Positions 27,817-35,947 of a DNA stretch of 64,000 nt are shown one piece after another. The DNA is from Alphaproteobacteria bacterium. GTDB lineage: Bacteria; Pseudomonadota; Alphaproteobacteria; Caulobacterales; Maricaulaceae. The stretch is taken from the NCBI GenBank assembly GCA_016124675.1, contig WGNG01000002.1, forward strand, positions 219,167 to 283,166, given 5' to 3'. The notes beneath the pieces are model-generated. The model worked only from the letters and a program-made list of their open reading frames with translations. It was not told where the DNA came from and did not search any database. Within the stretch, counting starts at the first letter, position 1. Every line of letters begins with the position of its first letter. The translations under genes and the position numbers were made by a program.

Positions 27817-29027
27817 GACGTGTCGTCGTGACAGGGGTGGGGATCGTATCGTCCATCGGCGACAACGCCGATGAGGTGGCGGCGGCCCTCAAGGCCGGCC
27901 ATTGCGGCGTCGGCGCGGCGCCCGAATACGCCGGGCTGGGCTTCAAGTGTCAGGTGCATGCGCGCCCCAAGGCCAATCCGGCCGAGCATGTCGACAAGCG
28001 CGCCTGGCGCTTCATGGGCGATGGGGCGGGCTGGGCGTATATGGCCATGGAGCAGGCCATCGCCGATGCGGGGCTCGGCCCGGACGAGGTCTCGCACGAA
28101 CGCACCGGGCTGATCGTCGGTACGGGCGGGCCGAGCGTGGAGGCCATCGTGGCCGCTGCGGACGTCACCCGCGACAAGGGTCCGCGCCGAATCGGGCCGT
28201 TCGCCGTGCCCAAGGCGATGTGCTCCACCGGCTCGGCGACGCTGGCCACCCCGTTCAAGATCAAGGGGCTGAACTATTCCATCAGCTCGGCCTGCACCAC
28301 CTCGCTGCATTGCATTGGCGCGGCGGCCGAGCAGATCCAGTTCGGCAAGCAGGACGTCATGTTCGCCGGCGGCGGCGAGGAGCTGCACTGGGCGCTCTCC
28401 AATCTGTTCGACGCCATGGGCGCGATGAGCTCGAATTATAACGATACGCCGCACAAGGCCTCGCGCGCCTTTGACAAGGACCGCGACGGCTTCGTGATCG
28501 CGGGCGGCTCGGGCATCGTGGTGCTGGAAGACTATGAGCGGGCCAAAGCGCGCGGCGCGGCCATCTGGGCCGAAGTGCTCGGCTATGGCGCCACGTCCGA
28601 CGGCCACGACATGGTCCAGCCTTCTGGCGAGGGCGCGGCGCGCTGCATGCGCATGGCGCTGGCTCAGGCGGGCGGGCGCGCGGTCGATTACATCAACCCA
28701 CACGCCACCTCAACGCCGGTCGGCGACATCAAGGAAGCCGAAGCCCTGCGTGCGGTGTTCGGCGAGGCGATCCCCGCCCTGTCAGGCACCAAATCCATGA
28801 CCGGCCACTCGCTGGGTGCGGCAGGCGTGCAGGAAGCGATCTACTGCCTCCTGATGATGAAGCACGGCTTCATCGCGCCCTCCATCAATGTCGAAAACGT
28901 CGATCCCGCCCTCGCCGACCTGCCCATCGTCACCGAGACCCGCAAGGCGCAGCTGAACACCACGCTCTCCAACTCCTTCGGCTTTGGCGGCACCAACGGC
29001 ACGCTGATCATGGGACGGGCGGAGTAG
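27813..29027 (+). CDS. fabB: Beta-ketoacyl-ACP synthase I
   Basis: A 404-residue condensing enzyme. The Cys nucleophile lies in [12 protein letters not shown] and the two catalytic His in [11 protein letters not shown] and [21 protein letters not shown] closes the site. It elongates the cis-unsaturated intermediate made by FabA. It is coupled to fabA by a four-base overlap. It ends 25 bases before trpF. Confidence 0.97.
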   Translation: MRRVVVTGVGIVSSIGDNADEVAAALKAGHCGVGAAPEYAGLGFKCQVHARPKANPAEHVDKRAWRFMGDGAGWAYMAMEQAIADAGLGPDEVSHERTGLIVGTGGPSVEAIVAAADVTRDKGPRRIGPFAVPKAMCSTGSATLATPFKIKGLNYSISSACTTSLHCIGAAAEQIQFGKQDVMFAGGGEELHWALSNLFDAMGAMSSNYNDTPHKASRAFDKDRDGFVIAGGSGIVVLEDYERAKARGAAIWAEVLGYGATSDGHDMVQPSGEGAARCMRMALAQAGGRAVDYINPHATSTPVGDIKEAEALRAVFGEAIPALSGTKSMTGHSLGAAGVQEAIYCLLMMKHGFIAPSINVENVDPALADLPIVTETRKAQLNTTLSNSFGFGGTNGTLIMGRAE

Positions 29028-29052
29028 GCGGTGCGGCCTATATGCTGTGGCC

Positions 29053-29706
29053 ATGAGCATCGGGGTGAAAATCTGCGGCCTCAATGACGCCGCCGCTGTG
29101 GACGCCGCTGTGGCGGCGGGGGCGGCCTATCTGGGCTTCATCATATTTGCGAAATCGCCCCGCGCGCTGACGCCCGCCGCCGCCGGGGCGCTGGCGGCCC
29201 GCAAGGGCGCGGCGCGGTCGGTGGCGGTGCTGGTGGACCCTGATGATGTGCTGCTGGGCGAGGTGCTGGTGCGCATGAAGCCGGACATCATCCAGCTGCA
29301 TGGCGATGAAAGCCCGGCGCGGTGCCAGGATGTGCGCTCCTATGTGGGCGAGGGCGTGTGGAAAGCGCTGGGCGTGTCGGACCGCGCTGATCTGGAGCGG
29401 GCGGCGCGCTGGCGCGGGGCGGTGGACGGGTTCGTGTTCGACGCCAAACCGCCCGCCGGCGCCGACCGGCCCGGCGGCCTGGGGGCGGGCTGGGATTACG
29501 CGCTCCTCAACGGATTTGACGCCGGCGCGCCCTGGCTGCTGGCGGGCGGGCTGACTGTGGGCAGCGTGGCCGGGGCGATCGCGGCCAGTGGAGCACGCGG
29601 CGTCGACGTGGTCTCCGGCGTGGAATCGGCGCCCGGCGTCAAGGATATCGCGAAGATCAACGCCTTCATCGCTGCAGCGCGGGCGCAAGGCGCGCTTGCG
29701 CCGTGA
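29053..29706 (+). CDS. trpF: Phosphoribosylanthranilate isomerase
   Basis: A 217-residue TIM-barrel enzyme of tryptophan synthesis. The general-base Cys is in [21 protein letters not shown] follows, and the general-acid Asp lies in [10 protein letters not shown]. The phosphate loop ends with [19 protein letters not shown] at 29053 was preferred to a GTG six bases upstream. It is followed after 49 bases by trpB; the expected trpA does not follow trpB here. Confidence 0.94.
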   Translation: MSIGVKICGLNDAAAVDAAVAAGAAYLGFIIFAKSPRALTPAAAGALAARKGAARSVAVLVDPDDVLLGEVLVRMKPDIIQLHGDESPARCQDVRSYVGEGVWKALGVSDRADLERAARWRGAVDGFVFDAKPPAGADRPGGLGAGWDYALLNGFDAGAPWLLAGGLTVGSVAGAIAASGARGVDVVSGVESAPGVKDIAKINAFIAAARAQGALAP

Positions 29707-29755
29707 GCCGCAAGCGGCTTGTCTCTCATCCCGCCTCAATTGTCAGGACTACCCC

Positions 29756-30967
29756 ATGACCAAGCCCAACGCCTTCTCCCAGTACCCCGACGCGGCCGGG
29801 CGCTTTGGCGCCTATGGCGGGCGCTATGTGGCCGAGACGCTGATGCCGAATATTCTGGCGCTGGAGGCGGCCTATGCTCAGTACAAGGATGACGCGGACT
29901 TCGTGGCCGAGTTCGACCTGTTCAGCCGCGATTTCGTGGGCCGGCCGAGCCCGCTCTATTTCGCCGAGCGCCTGACCGAGGCGTTTGGCGGGGCGCAGAT
30001 CTGGTTCAAGCGTGACGAGCTCAACCATACCGGCGCGCACAAGATCAATAACTGCCTGGGCCAGGTGCTGCTGGCCAAGCGCATGGGCAAGACGCGCATC
30101 ATCGCCGAGACCGGCGCGGGCCAGCATGGCGTGGCCACCGCCACGGTGGCGGCGCGGTTCGGCATTCCGTGCGAGGTGTTCATGGGCGCCACGGACGTGG
30201 AGCGCCAGAAGCCCAACGTATTCCGGATGAAGCTGCTGGGCGCCAAGGTTCACGCCGTCACGTCGGGACGCGGCACGCTGAAAGACGCCATGAACGAAGC
30301 CCTGCGCGACTGGGTCACCTATCCCGACGAGACCTTCTATGTGATCGGCACCGTGGCGGGGCCGCACCCCTATCCCATGATGGTGCGCGATTTTCAGTCC
30401 GTGATCGGACGAGAGGCGCGCGAGCAGATGCTCGAACGCATTGGCCGCCTGCCCGACGCCGCCGTGGCCTGCATTGGCGGCGGCTCCAACGCCATGGGCC
30501 TGTTCTATCCGTTCCTCGAGGATGAAAGCGTGCGCCTGATCGGCGTGGAGGCTGCCGGCAAGGGCCTCGACACGCCCGACCACGCCGCGAGCCTGAATGG
30601 CGGCAGGCCCGGTATCCTGCACGGCAACCGCACCTATTTGCTTCAGGACGCCGATGGTCAGATCACGGAAGGTCACTCCATTTCCGCGGGGCTGGATTAT
30701 CCCGGCATCGGACCGGAGCACGCTTTCCTGCATGATATGGGACGGGCCGAATATCGTTCGGCCACCGACGCCGAGGCGCTGGAGATGTTCCAGATGTGCG
30801 CCCAGCTCGAAGGCATCATCCCGGCCCTGGAACCTGCCCACGCGCTGGCCCGCACCCGCGATCTCGCCGGGGAACTGGGCAAGGACGCCGTCATCCTGAT
30901 GAATATGTGCGGCCGCGGCGACAAGGACGTGTTCAGCGTGGCCGGGGCGCTGGGGGTGGAGTTGTGA
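29756..30967 (+). CDS. trpB: Tryptophan synthase beta chain
   Basis: A 403-residue PLP enzyme joining indole and serine. The PLP lysine is in [18 protein letters not shown] context (HTGAHKINN), the catalytic Glu in [10 protein letters not shown] and the cofactor loop in [10 protein letters not shown]. The start at 29756 gives the family N-terminus. The trpB stop overlaps a GTG that starts mrr, so the position usually held by trpA is occupied by a restriction gene. Confidence 0.97.
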   Translation: MTKPNAFSQYPDAAGRFGAYGGRYVAETLMPNILALEAAYAQYKDDADFVAEFDLFSRDFVGRPSPLYFAERLTEAFGGAQIWFKRDELNHTGAHKINNCLGQVLLAKRMGKTRIIAETGAGQHGVATATVAARFGIPCEVFMGATDVERQKPNVFRMKLLGAKVHAVTSGRGTLKDAMNEALRDWVTYPDETFYVIGTVAGPHPYPMMVRDFQSVIGREAREQMLERIGRLPDAAVACIGGGSNAMGLFYPFLEDESVRLIGVEAAGKGLDTPDHAASLNGGRPGILHGNRTYLLQDADGQITEGHSISAGLDYPGIGPEHAFLHDMGRAEYRSATDAEALEMFQMCAQLEGIIPALEPAHALARTRDLAGELGKDAVILMNMCGRGDKDVFSVAGALGVEL

Positions 30968-31887
30968 GCATCCCCGATTATCAATCTTTGATGAGACCTG
31001 TCCTCGAGGTCGCGTCTGAAGGAGAAGTAAAGGTTAGCGAGGCGGTTTCGAAACTCGCTGACCATCTTCGTCTTTCAGATGAGGAACGGTCCGCGCTCTT
31101 GCCGAGCGGCAAACAAGCAGTCTTTGCAAACCGAGTGCACTGGGCAAAGACCTATCTCACACAAGCAGGGCTGCTTGCGAGCACGAAAAGAGGTCATTTC
31201 CAGATCACTGAGATCGGCAGAGCAGCCCTTAAAGATGAGGCGGATATCAACACCGCCTACCTCTTGAGGTTCGACCAGTTTGTTGCTTTTCGGGGCAGGG
31301 TCCGCGAGGGCGATGGATTGGTTGATGGAGCGGCTGGGAGCGACACTCCACAATCCAGTAATGAAGCAACGCCCGATGAGGTCCTCCGTGCAGCGCATGA
31401 GGCCATCATGTCGGCTCTGGCTTCGGAGGTCTTGGCTAAATTGCGAGCCGCTTCTCCAGCCTTCTTTGAGGTGGTAATTATCCAGCTGCTAGTTTCTATG
31501 GGCTACGGCGGAACAGCGCATCGAGCAGGACGCACGTTAGGCCGTACAGGCGATGGCGGAGTCGACGGCGTTATTGACCAAGATCCGCTCGGCGTTGACC
31601 AAATATACGTGCAAGCTAAGCTTTATGCCGATGGCAACAACATAGGCGCCGGCGCGATTAGAGATTTCTTTGGCGCGCTGAACCTAAAAAGAGCGCAAAA
31701 AGGCATTTTCGTGACGACATCAGCTTTCTCCAGAGCAGCTATCGACACAGCGCATCAGCTAGGGTCCAGAATTGTACTGATCGACGGGCCTCAACTTTCG
31801 AGACTTCTTGTCCGATATAATGTCGGGTGTCGCGTAGAGACCGTTTTCGAGGTAAAGAAGGTCGATGACGATTTTTTCCCCGATTGA
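30964..31887 (+). CDS. mrr: Mrr-type modification-dependent restriction endonuclease
   Basis: A 307-residue Mrr protein, close to the E. coli length. The N-terminal winged-helix Mrr_N domain spans about residues 1-90 ([36 protein letters not shown]). The C-terminal PD-(D/E)xK nuclease has [10 protein letters not shown], then [10 protein letters not shown] (Asp) and VYVQAK-type QAK. The start is GTG at 30964, overlapping the trpB stop as GTGA. Family members cut methylated DNA. Base composition is visibly AT-richer than its neighbours up to about 31945, which indicates recent acquisition. Confidence 0.92.
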   Translation: MSIPDYQSLMRPVLEVASEGEVKVSEAVSKLADHLRLSDEERSALLPSGKQAVFANRVHWAKTYLTQAGLLASTKRGHFQITEIGRAALKDEADINTAYLLRFDQFVAFRGRVREGDGLVDGAAGSDTPQSSNEATPDEVLRAAHEAIMSALASEVLAKLRAASPAFFEVVIIQLLVSMGYGGTAHRAGRTLGRTGDGGVDGVIDQDPLGVDQIYVQAKLYADGNNIGAGAIRDFFGALNLKRAQKGIFVTTSAFSRAAIDTAHQLGSRIVLIDGPQLSRLLVRYNVGCRVETVFEVKKVDDDFFPD

Positions 31888-31945
31888 GTTTTTATATCAT
31901 TCTAATTGACTACATTTGTATTTATATCTGATAGAACAAAATCTG

Positions 31946-32212
31946 TACGAGGCCAAGGATCGCGCCAACCGGGCCAAGCATCGGGTTTGACCGGGAGGTG
32001 CTTGTGTTCGAGAGCGACTATGTCTCCGCCCTTGCGCGCTCCGGGCCTGACGGCGAGGTTCGCTAAAGGACGATTGGCGTGCTGGATGGCATTCTGATTG
32101 TGAGCGTGATCCACACAGATCGCTCGGCGTCGTGAGGCTGATCTCGGCACGGCCGGCGAAGCGGAAGGAGAGGAAATTCTACGATGGGCAAAACCGTAAG
32201 GGTCAGGCTTGA
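31946..32212 (+). pseudogene. brnT: Decayed brnT toxin gene (type II toxin-antitoxin)
   Basis: Reading across frames gives a BrnT protein: YEAKDRANRAKH, then after a one-base shift near 31977-31990 FDREVLVFESDYVSAL, then GPDGEVR, an in-frame TAA at about 32064, GVLDGILIVSVIHTDRS, and after a second shift near 32128 VVRLISARPAKRKERKFYDG. The last part is the BrnT signature ISAR..... RKERK.YDG. The expected N-terminal residues are missing and coincide with the edge of the AT-rich mrr segment. Two frameshifts and a stop mean the toxin is inactive. Its 3' end overlaps the intact brnA start, as in functional operons. Confidence 0.8.
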
Positions 32213-32486
32213 GGACCTCCCCCCGCTCACCAAGGCGGATCGTGAGGAATTGCGCCGGCTGGCGGAAATTCCCGACGAGGATATCGACACCTCCGACATA
32301 CCCGAATGGATCGAGGAAGATTTCGCGCAAGCCGTCTGGCATTCCGGCTATGGCAAGCAGCAGGTGACGGTGCGGCTCGACCGGGATGTGCTGCACTTTT
32401 TCAAGCAGGGCGGGCGCGGGTATCAGACCCGAATCAATGCGGTGCTGCGCGCCTATATGGAGGCGGTGAAAAAGGCGTCGGCCTGA
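32184..32486 (+). CDS. brnA: BrnA family antitoxin
   Basis: A 100-residue antitoxin. The C-terminal ribbon-helix-helix signature KQQVTVRLDRDVLHFFKQGG followed by GYQTRINAVLRAYMEA is diagnostic of BrnA; the N-terminus holds the TSDIPEW toxin-neutralising segment. ATG at 32184 lies inside the brnT remnant and has GGAGAGG upstream. BrnA usually represses its operon as well as binding BrnT. With the toxin broken it is an orphan that could still act as a DNA-binding protein. Confidence 0.88.
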   Translation: MGKTVRVRLEDLPPLTKADREELRRLAEIPDEDIDTSDIPEWIEEDFAQAVWHSGYGKQQVTVRLDRDVLHFFKQGGRGYQTRINAVLRAYMEAVKKASA

Positions 32487-32514
32487 CGGCGCGCGCCTCC
32501 GTCATGTCACAGAA

Positions 32515-32545
32515 AACGGGCCGGACGCATCGCGCCCGGCCCGTT
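32515..32545 (-). terminator. Intrinsic terminator between brnA and the copper-chaperone gene
   Basis: AACGGGCCGG (32515-32524) and CCGGCCCGTT (32536-32545) form a perfect 10-base-pair stem with an 11-base loop. Read on the minus strand the stem runs into TTTTCTG, so it terminates the minus-strand gene. On the plus strand it lies 28 bases after the brnA stop and may serve both convergent genes. Confidence 0.75.
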
Positions 32546-32572
32546 GACTCAATAAGGGCGGAAGACGACCCG

Positions 32573-33139
32573 TCAGTTGGCTGGGGCGTCCGGCGCGGTG
32601 TCGCGCACCTCGAACACCTGATTGACGGTCTGGCCGTTCTCAAACACCAGCTCCACCTCGACCTGGCCGGTGGCGAGGATGTCGCGATTGATCTCGAACA
32701 TCATCAGATGGTCGCCGCCCGGCGCCAGCGTGATCGACCCGCCTTCAGGGATGTCGAACCCGCCCACCTGCCGCATGCGCATGACATCGCCTTCCATCGC
32801 CATGGTGTGAATCTCCATGCGCGCAGCGGCGAGGGAGCGGGCATCAACCAGGCGTGCGGCGGCGCCTTCGGCGGTCAGCGTCATGAAGCCGGCGGTCACG
32901 TCGCGGCCCGGCGGCGGATTGCGGATCCAGGCGTCGGTGACGGTGAACGCGGCCATGGCGGGCGCGGGTTCGGCCTCGCCGGTCCCGGCCGGAGCCGGAT
33001 TGACGGTGTTGGCCGCGGGGTCTTCCGGCGCAGCGGCATGCGCTGCGTCGCCGTCTTCGTAAGGGGTGGGAACAGCGGGTTCGTTGCAGGCGGCGAGGGC
33101 CAGCGCCGAAACGGCGGCAAGCCAGATTGAATGACGCAT
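32573..33139 (-). CDS. PCu(A)C-type copper chaperone lipoprotein
   Basis: A 188-residue lipoprotein. The signal ends in a lipobox (SALALAAC), fixing the start at 33139. An acidic/proline spacer precedes a PCuAC domain: DAWIRNPPPGRDVTAGFM, then the copper ligands His/Met in MEIHTMAMEG, Met in MRMRQV and His-x-Met in GGDHLMMF. Such proteins deliver Cu(I) to cytochrome oxidase in the periplasm. No oxidase gene is in view. It is followed by an intrinsic terminator. Confidence 0.88.
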   Translation of the reverse strand: MRHSIWLAAVSALALAACNEPAVPTPYEDGDAAHAAAPEDPAANTVNPAPAGTGEAEPAPAMAAFTVTDAWIRNPPPGRDVTAGFMTLTAEGAAARLVDARSLAAARMEIHTMAMEGDVMRMRQVGGFDIPEGGSITLAPGGDHLMMFEINRDILATGQVEVELVFENGQTVNQVFEVRDTAPDAPAN

Positions 33140-33237
33140 GGGGAGGGGTCCTTGTCTTGCCAGCCGGCGCAGACAGACCCGCGCCGGACGGAGCCATAAT
33201 GTGACGATAACGGGGCAGTTTCGCAAGCGCGCCCCGT

Positions 33238-34281
33238 CTATGCTTTCCAGTAACCGACCCGCTCGCGCACCTGCGCAATGACCGGATCGGCCGCAGCGCG
33301 CGCCCGTTCAGCGCCGCGAGTGAGGACCCGGTCAATCTCGGCCGGGTCGGCGATCAGGCGGGCATATTCGCCCGCGATGGGCGCGATGAACTGCACCGCG
33401 ATCTCGGCGAGCGCCGGCTTGAAGGCGCCGAAACCCTGGCCGGCATGCTCATCGAGCACGGCCTGCGCACTGATCCCGGTCAGCGCGGCGTAAAGACCGA
33501 CCAGATTGCGCGCCTCGGGCCGGGCGTCGAGCTCGGCTGTGGTGGCGGGCAGGGGCTCCGCGTCGGTCTTGGCCTTCTTGATCTTGCGCGCGATGGTGTC
33601 GGCGTCGTCGTGCAGATTGATGCGCGAATTGTCGCTGGGATCGGATTTGGACATTTTCGCCGTGCCGTCTTTCAGCGACATGATGCGGGCACCCGCGCCG
33701 GAGGGCGGGATCACCGGCTCGGGCAAGGGCAGCACGGCCTCGCCGCCGCCGAAATCGCGGTTGAAGCGGGCGGCGATGTCGCGCGACAGCTCCAGATGCT
33801 GTTTCTGGTCCTCGCCCACAGGCACGTGGGTGGCCTTGTAGATGAGGATGTCAGCCGCCTGCAGCACCGGATAGGTGAACAGGCCGACGCTGGCGCGCTC
33901 GGCGTCCTTGCCCGCCTTGTCCTTGAACTGGGTCATGCGCTCCAGCCAGCCCAGACGCGCCACGCACTGGAATATCCAGGCGAGCTCGGCATGGGCGGGC
34001 ACGGCCGACTGGGCGAACACCGCGCTGCGGTCCGGGTCCACCCCGGCGGCGATATAGGCGGCCGCCGCGCTGCGCACGCGGCCCGGCAGCTCGGCCGGGT
34101 CATGCGCCACGGTGATCGCGTGCATGTCGACCACGCAATAAAAGCAATCGGCCGCGCCCTCCTGCAGGCGCACCCAGTGTTTGAGCGCGCCCAGATAATT
34201 GCCGATATGCAGCCCGCCTGTGGGCTGCATGCCCGACAGGATGCGTTCAGGGCCGGTATACACAGGCATGGCGTCGCTCAT
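33238..34281 (-). CDS. trpS: Tryptophan-tRNA ligase
   Basis: A 347-residue class I tRNA synthetase. The HIGH motif reads [12 protein letters not shown], preceded by SGMQPTG, and the KMSKS loop reads [10 protein letters not shown]. The length matches bacterial TrpS with the small internal insertion found in alphaproteobacteria. It lies downstream of murJ and glnD on the same strand with a 91-base gap. Confidence 0.96.
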   Translation of the reverse strand: MSDAMPVYTGPERILSGMQPTGGLHIGNYLGALKHWVRLQEGAADCFYCVVDMHAITVAHDPAELPGRVRSAAAAYIAAGVDPDRSAVFAQSAVPAHAELAWIFQCVARLGWLERMTQFKDKAGKDAERASVGLFTYPVLQAADILIYKATHVPVGEDQKQHLELSRDIAARFNRDFGGGEAVLPLPEPVIPPSGAGARIMSLKDGTAKMSKSDPSDNSRINLHDDADTIARKIKKAKTDAEPLPATTAELDARPEARNLVGLYAALTGISAQAVLDEHAGQGFGAFKPALAEIAVQFIAPIAGEYARLIADPAEIDRVLTRGAERARAAADPVIAQVRERVGYWKA

Positions 34282-34372
34282 GGGTGGTCCGATGGCTGAT
34301 CAGTCAGGAAGGAACAGGGCGCGGTGATAGCCCCGCCGCGCGCGAGGCTCAAGCATGAAGGGCGAGAGCGCG

Positions 34373-35947
34373 TCAGGCGGAATCGGGCCTGCGCCGCACC
34401 AGATCGCGCAGGTCTGAGGGTTTGAGCGCTCCGACAGCCAGCGCGGCGAGGCCATAGACCGCCGCGCCGAGCATCACGACGGCGCCCAGTACGATCAGCT
34501 TGGCGGGATACGCTCCCAGCGCCGGGGCGATATCGGTAATCCAGTCCGTGCCGGGTCCCGCCATCGCCCAGACCGCTGCGCCCATCAGTGCGGCGGCCAG
34601 CACCTGGCGTGGCAGCCGGGCGGCGAGGCGCGCGTCCAGCCGCCACAGCCCGCGCGCCAGCAGTGTGCGCGCCAATAGGACCACATTGATCCAGCCCGCC
34701 ACGCTGGTGGCGATGGCGAGGCCCAGAAAGCCCATGCCGCCGAAGAACAAACTCACGGCCAGCAGAAAATTGACCACTACCGAAACCAGTGCGTAGCGCA
34801 TCGGCGTGGCCGTGTCCTCACGGGCGAAAAAGCCCGGCGCGAGCACCTTGATCAGGATGAAGGCGGGCAGGCCCGCGCCGTAGGCGATGAGGGCCAGCGC
34901 GGTATTGGCGGTGTCTTCGGATGTGAACTCGCCCCACTCAAACAATCCGCCGACCAGGAATTGCGGGATCACCAGCATGGCAATCACGGCCGGCAGGGTC
35001 AGGGCCATCGAGATTTCGATGGAACGGTTCATGGCGAACTGGCCGCCCGCCTCGTCGCCAGCGCGCAGTCGCCGGGCGAGATTGGGCAGCAGCGCGAGCC
35101 CCATGGCGATGCCGATCACGCCCAGCGGCAGCTGGAAGAGCCGCTCGGAGTAATACAGATAGGATCGCGCGCCGACTTCCAGCATGGCGATGGAGGAGGT
35201 GACGAGGACATTGATCTGGGTGACGCCGGACGCCACCGCGCCGGGCACGCCCAGCGCGATCAGGCGCTTGACCCGGGGTGTGAGGCGCGGGGCGCGCAAG
35301 GTGAATTTCAGCTTCGCCCGGCGCGCCGCCAGCACCAGCAGCGCCACCTGCATCACGCCCGACGCTGTCACGCCGATCGCCAGCCACAGCGCCAGCGTTT
35401 CGCGGTCCGCAAATTCGAACAGCAGCACCCCGATCAGCACGAGATTGAACAGCATGGGCGCGCCGGCGGCCGTGGCGAACCGTCCATGGGAATTGAGCCC
35501 GCCGCCGATCAGGGCGGTCACCGCCATGCACAGCGTATAGGGCATCATGATCTGCAACAGCAGGATGCCCAGCGCGAATAGGCCGGGATCATTGATCTGT
35601 CCGGGAAAGAAAACGTAGCCAATCCAAGGGGCCAGCAGCTGGATCGCCACCACCACAACAAGCGTGACGGTGGCCAGAACGCTCAGCGCCTCGCTGGCGA
35701 AGGCGTCGGCCTCTTCCTTGCCCTTGCCTTCCAGCTCGCGCGCATAAAGCGGCACGAAGGCGGCGTTGAACGCGCCCTCGGCCAGCACCCGGCGGAAGGT
35801 GTTGGGGATGACCAAAGCCTGGAAGAACACGTCGGCCACCGGCCCGGCGCCCAGGCGCCCGGCCATCAGGCTTTCGCGGGCGAGGCCGAGAATGCGGCTG
35901 GCCAGGGTGAAGCCGCTCACCACACCGAGATTGCGGAACAGCCTCAC
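34373..35947 (-). CDS. murJ: Lipid II flippase MurJ
   Basis: A 524-residue polytopic protein of the MviN/MurJ family with about 14 membrane segments. The N-terminus (LGVVSGFTLASRILGLARES) and the loop GPVADVFFQALVIPNTFRR, carrying the conserved Arg, are diagnostic. It flips lipid-linked peptidoglycan precursor across the inner membrane. Its start overlaps the glnD stop (ATGA), an order common in proteobacteria. Confidence 0.95.
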   Translation of the reverse strand: MRLFRNLGVVSGFTLASRILGLARESLMAGRLGAGPVADVFFQALVIPNTFRRVLAEGAFNAAFVPLYARELEGKGKEEADAFASEALSVLATVTLVVVVAIQLLAPWIGYVFFPGQINDPGLFALGILLLQIMMPYTLCMAVTALIGGGLNSHGRFATAAGAPMLFNLVLIGVLLFEFADRETLALWLAIGVTASGVMQVALLVLAARRAKLKFTLRAPRLTPRVKRLIALGVPGAVASGVTQINVLVTSSIAMLEVGARSYLYYSERLFQLPLGVIGIAMGLALLPNLARRLRAGDEAGGQFAMNRSIEISMALTLPAVIAMLVIPQFLVGGLFEWGEFTSEDTANTALALIAYGAGLPAFILIKVLAPGFFAREDTATPMRYALVSVVVNFLLAVSLFFGGMGFLGLAIATSVAGWINVVLLARTLLARGLWRLDARLAARLPRQVLAAALMGAAVWAMAGPGTDWITDIAPALGAYPAKLIVLGAVVMLGAAVYGLAALAVGALKPSDLRDLVRRRPDSA

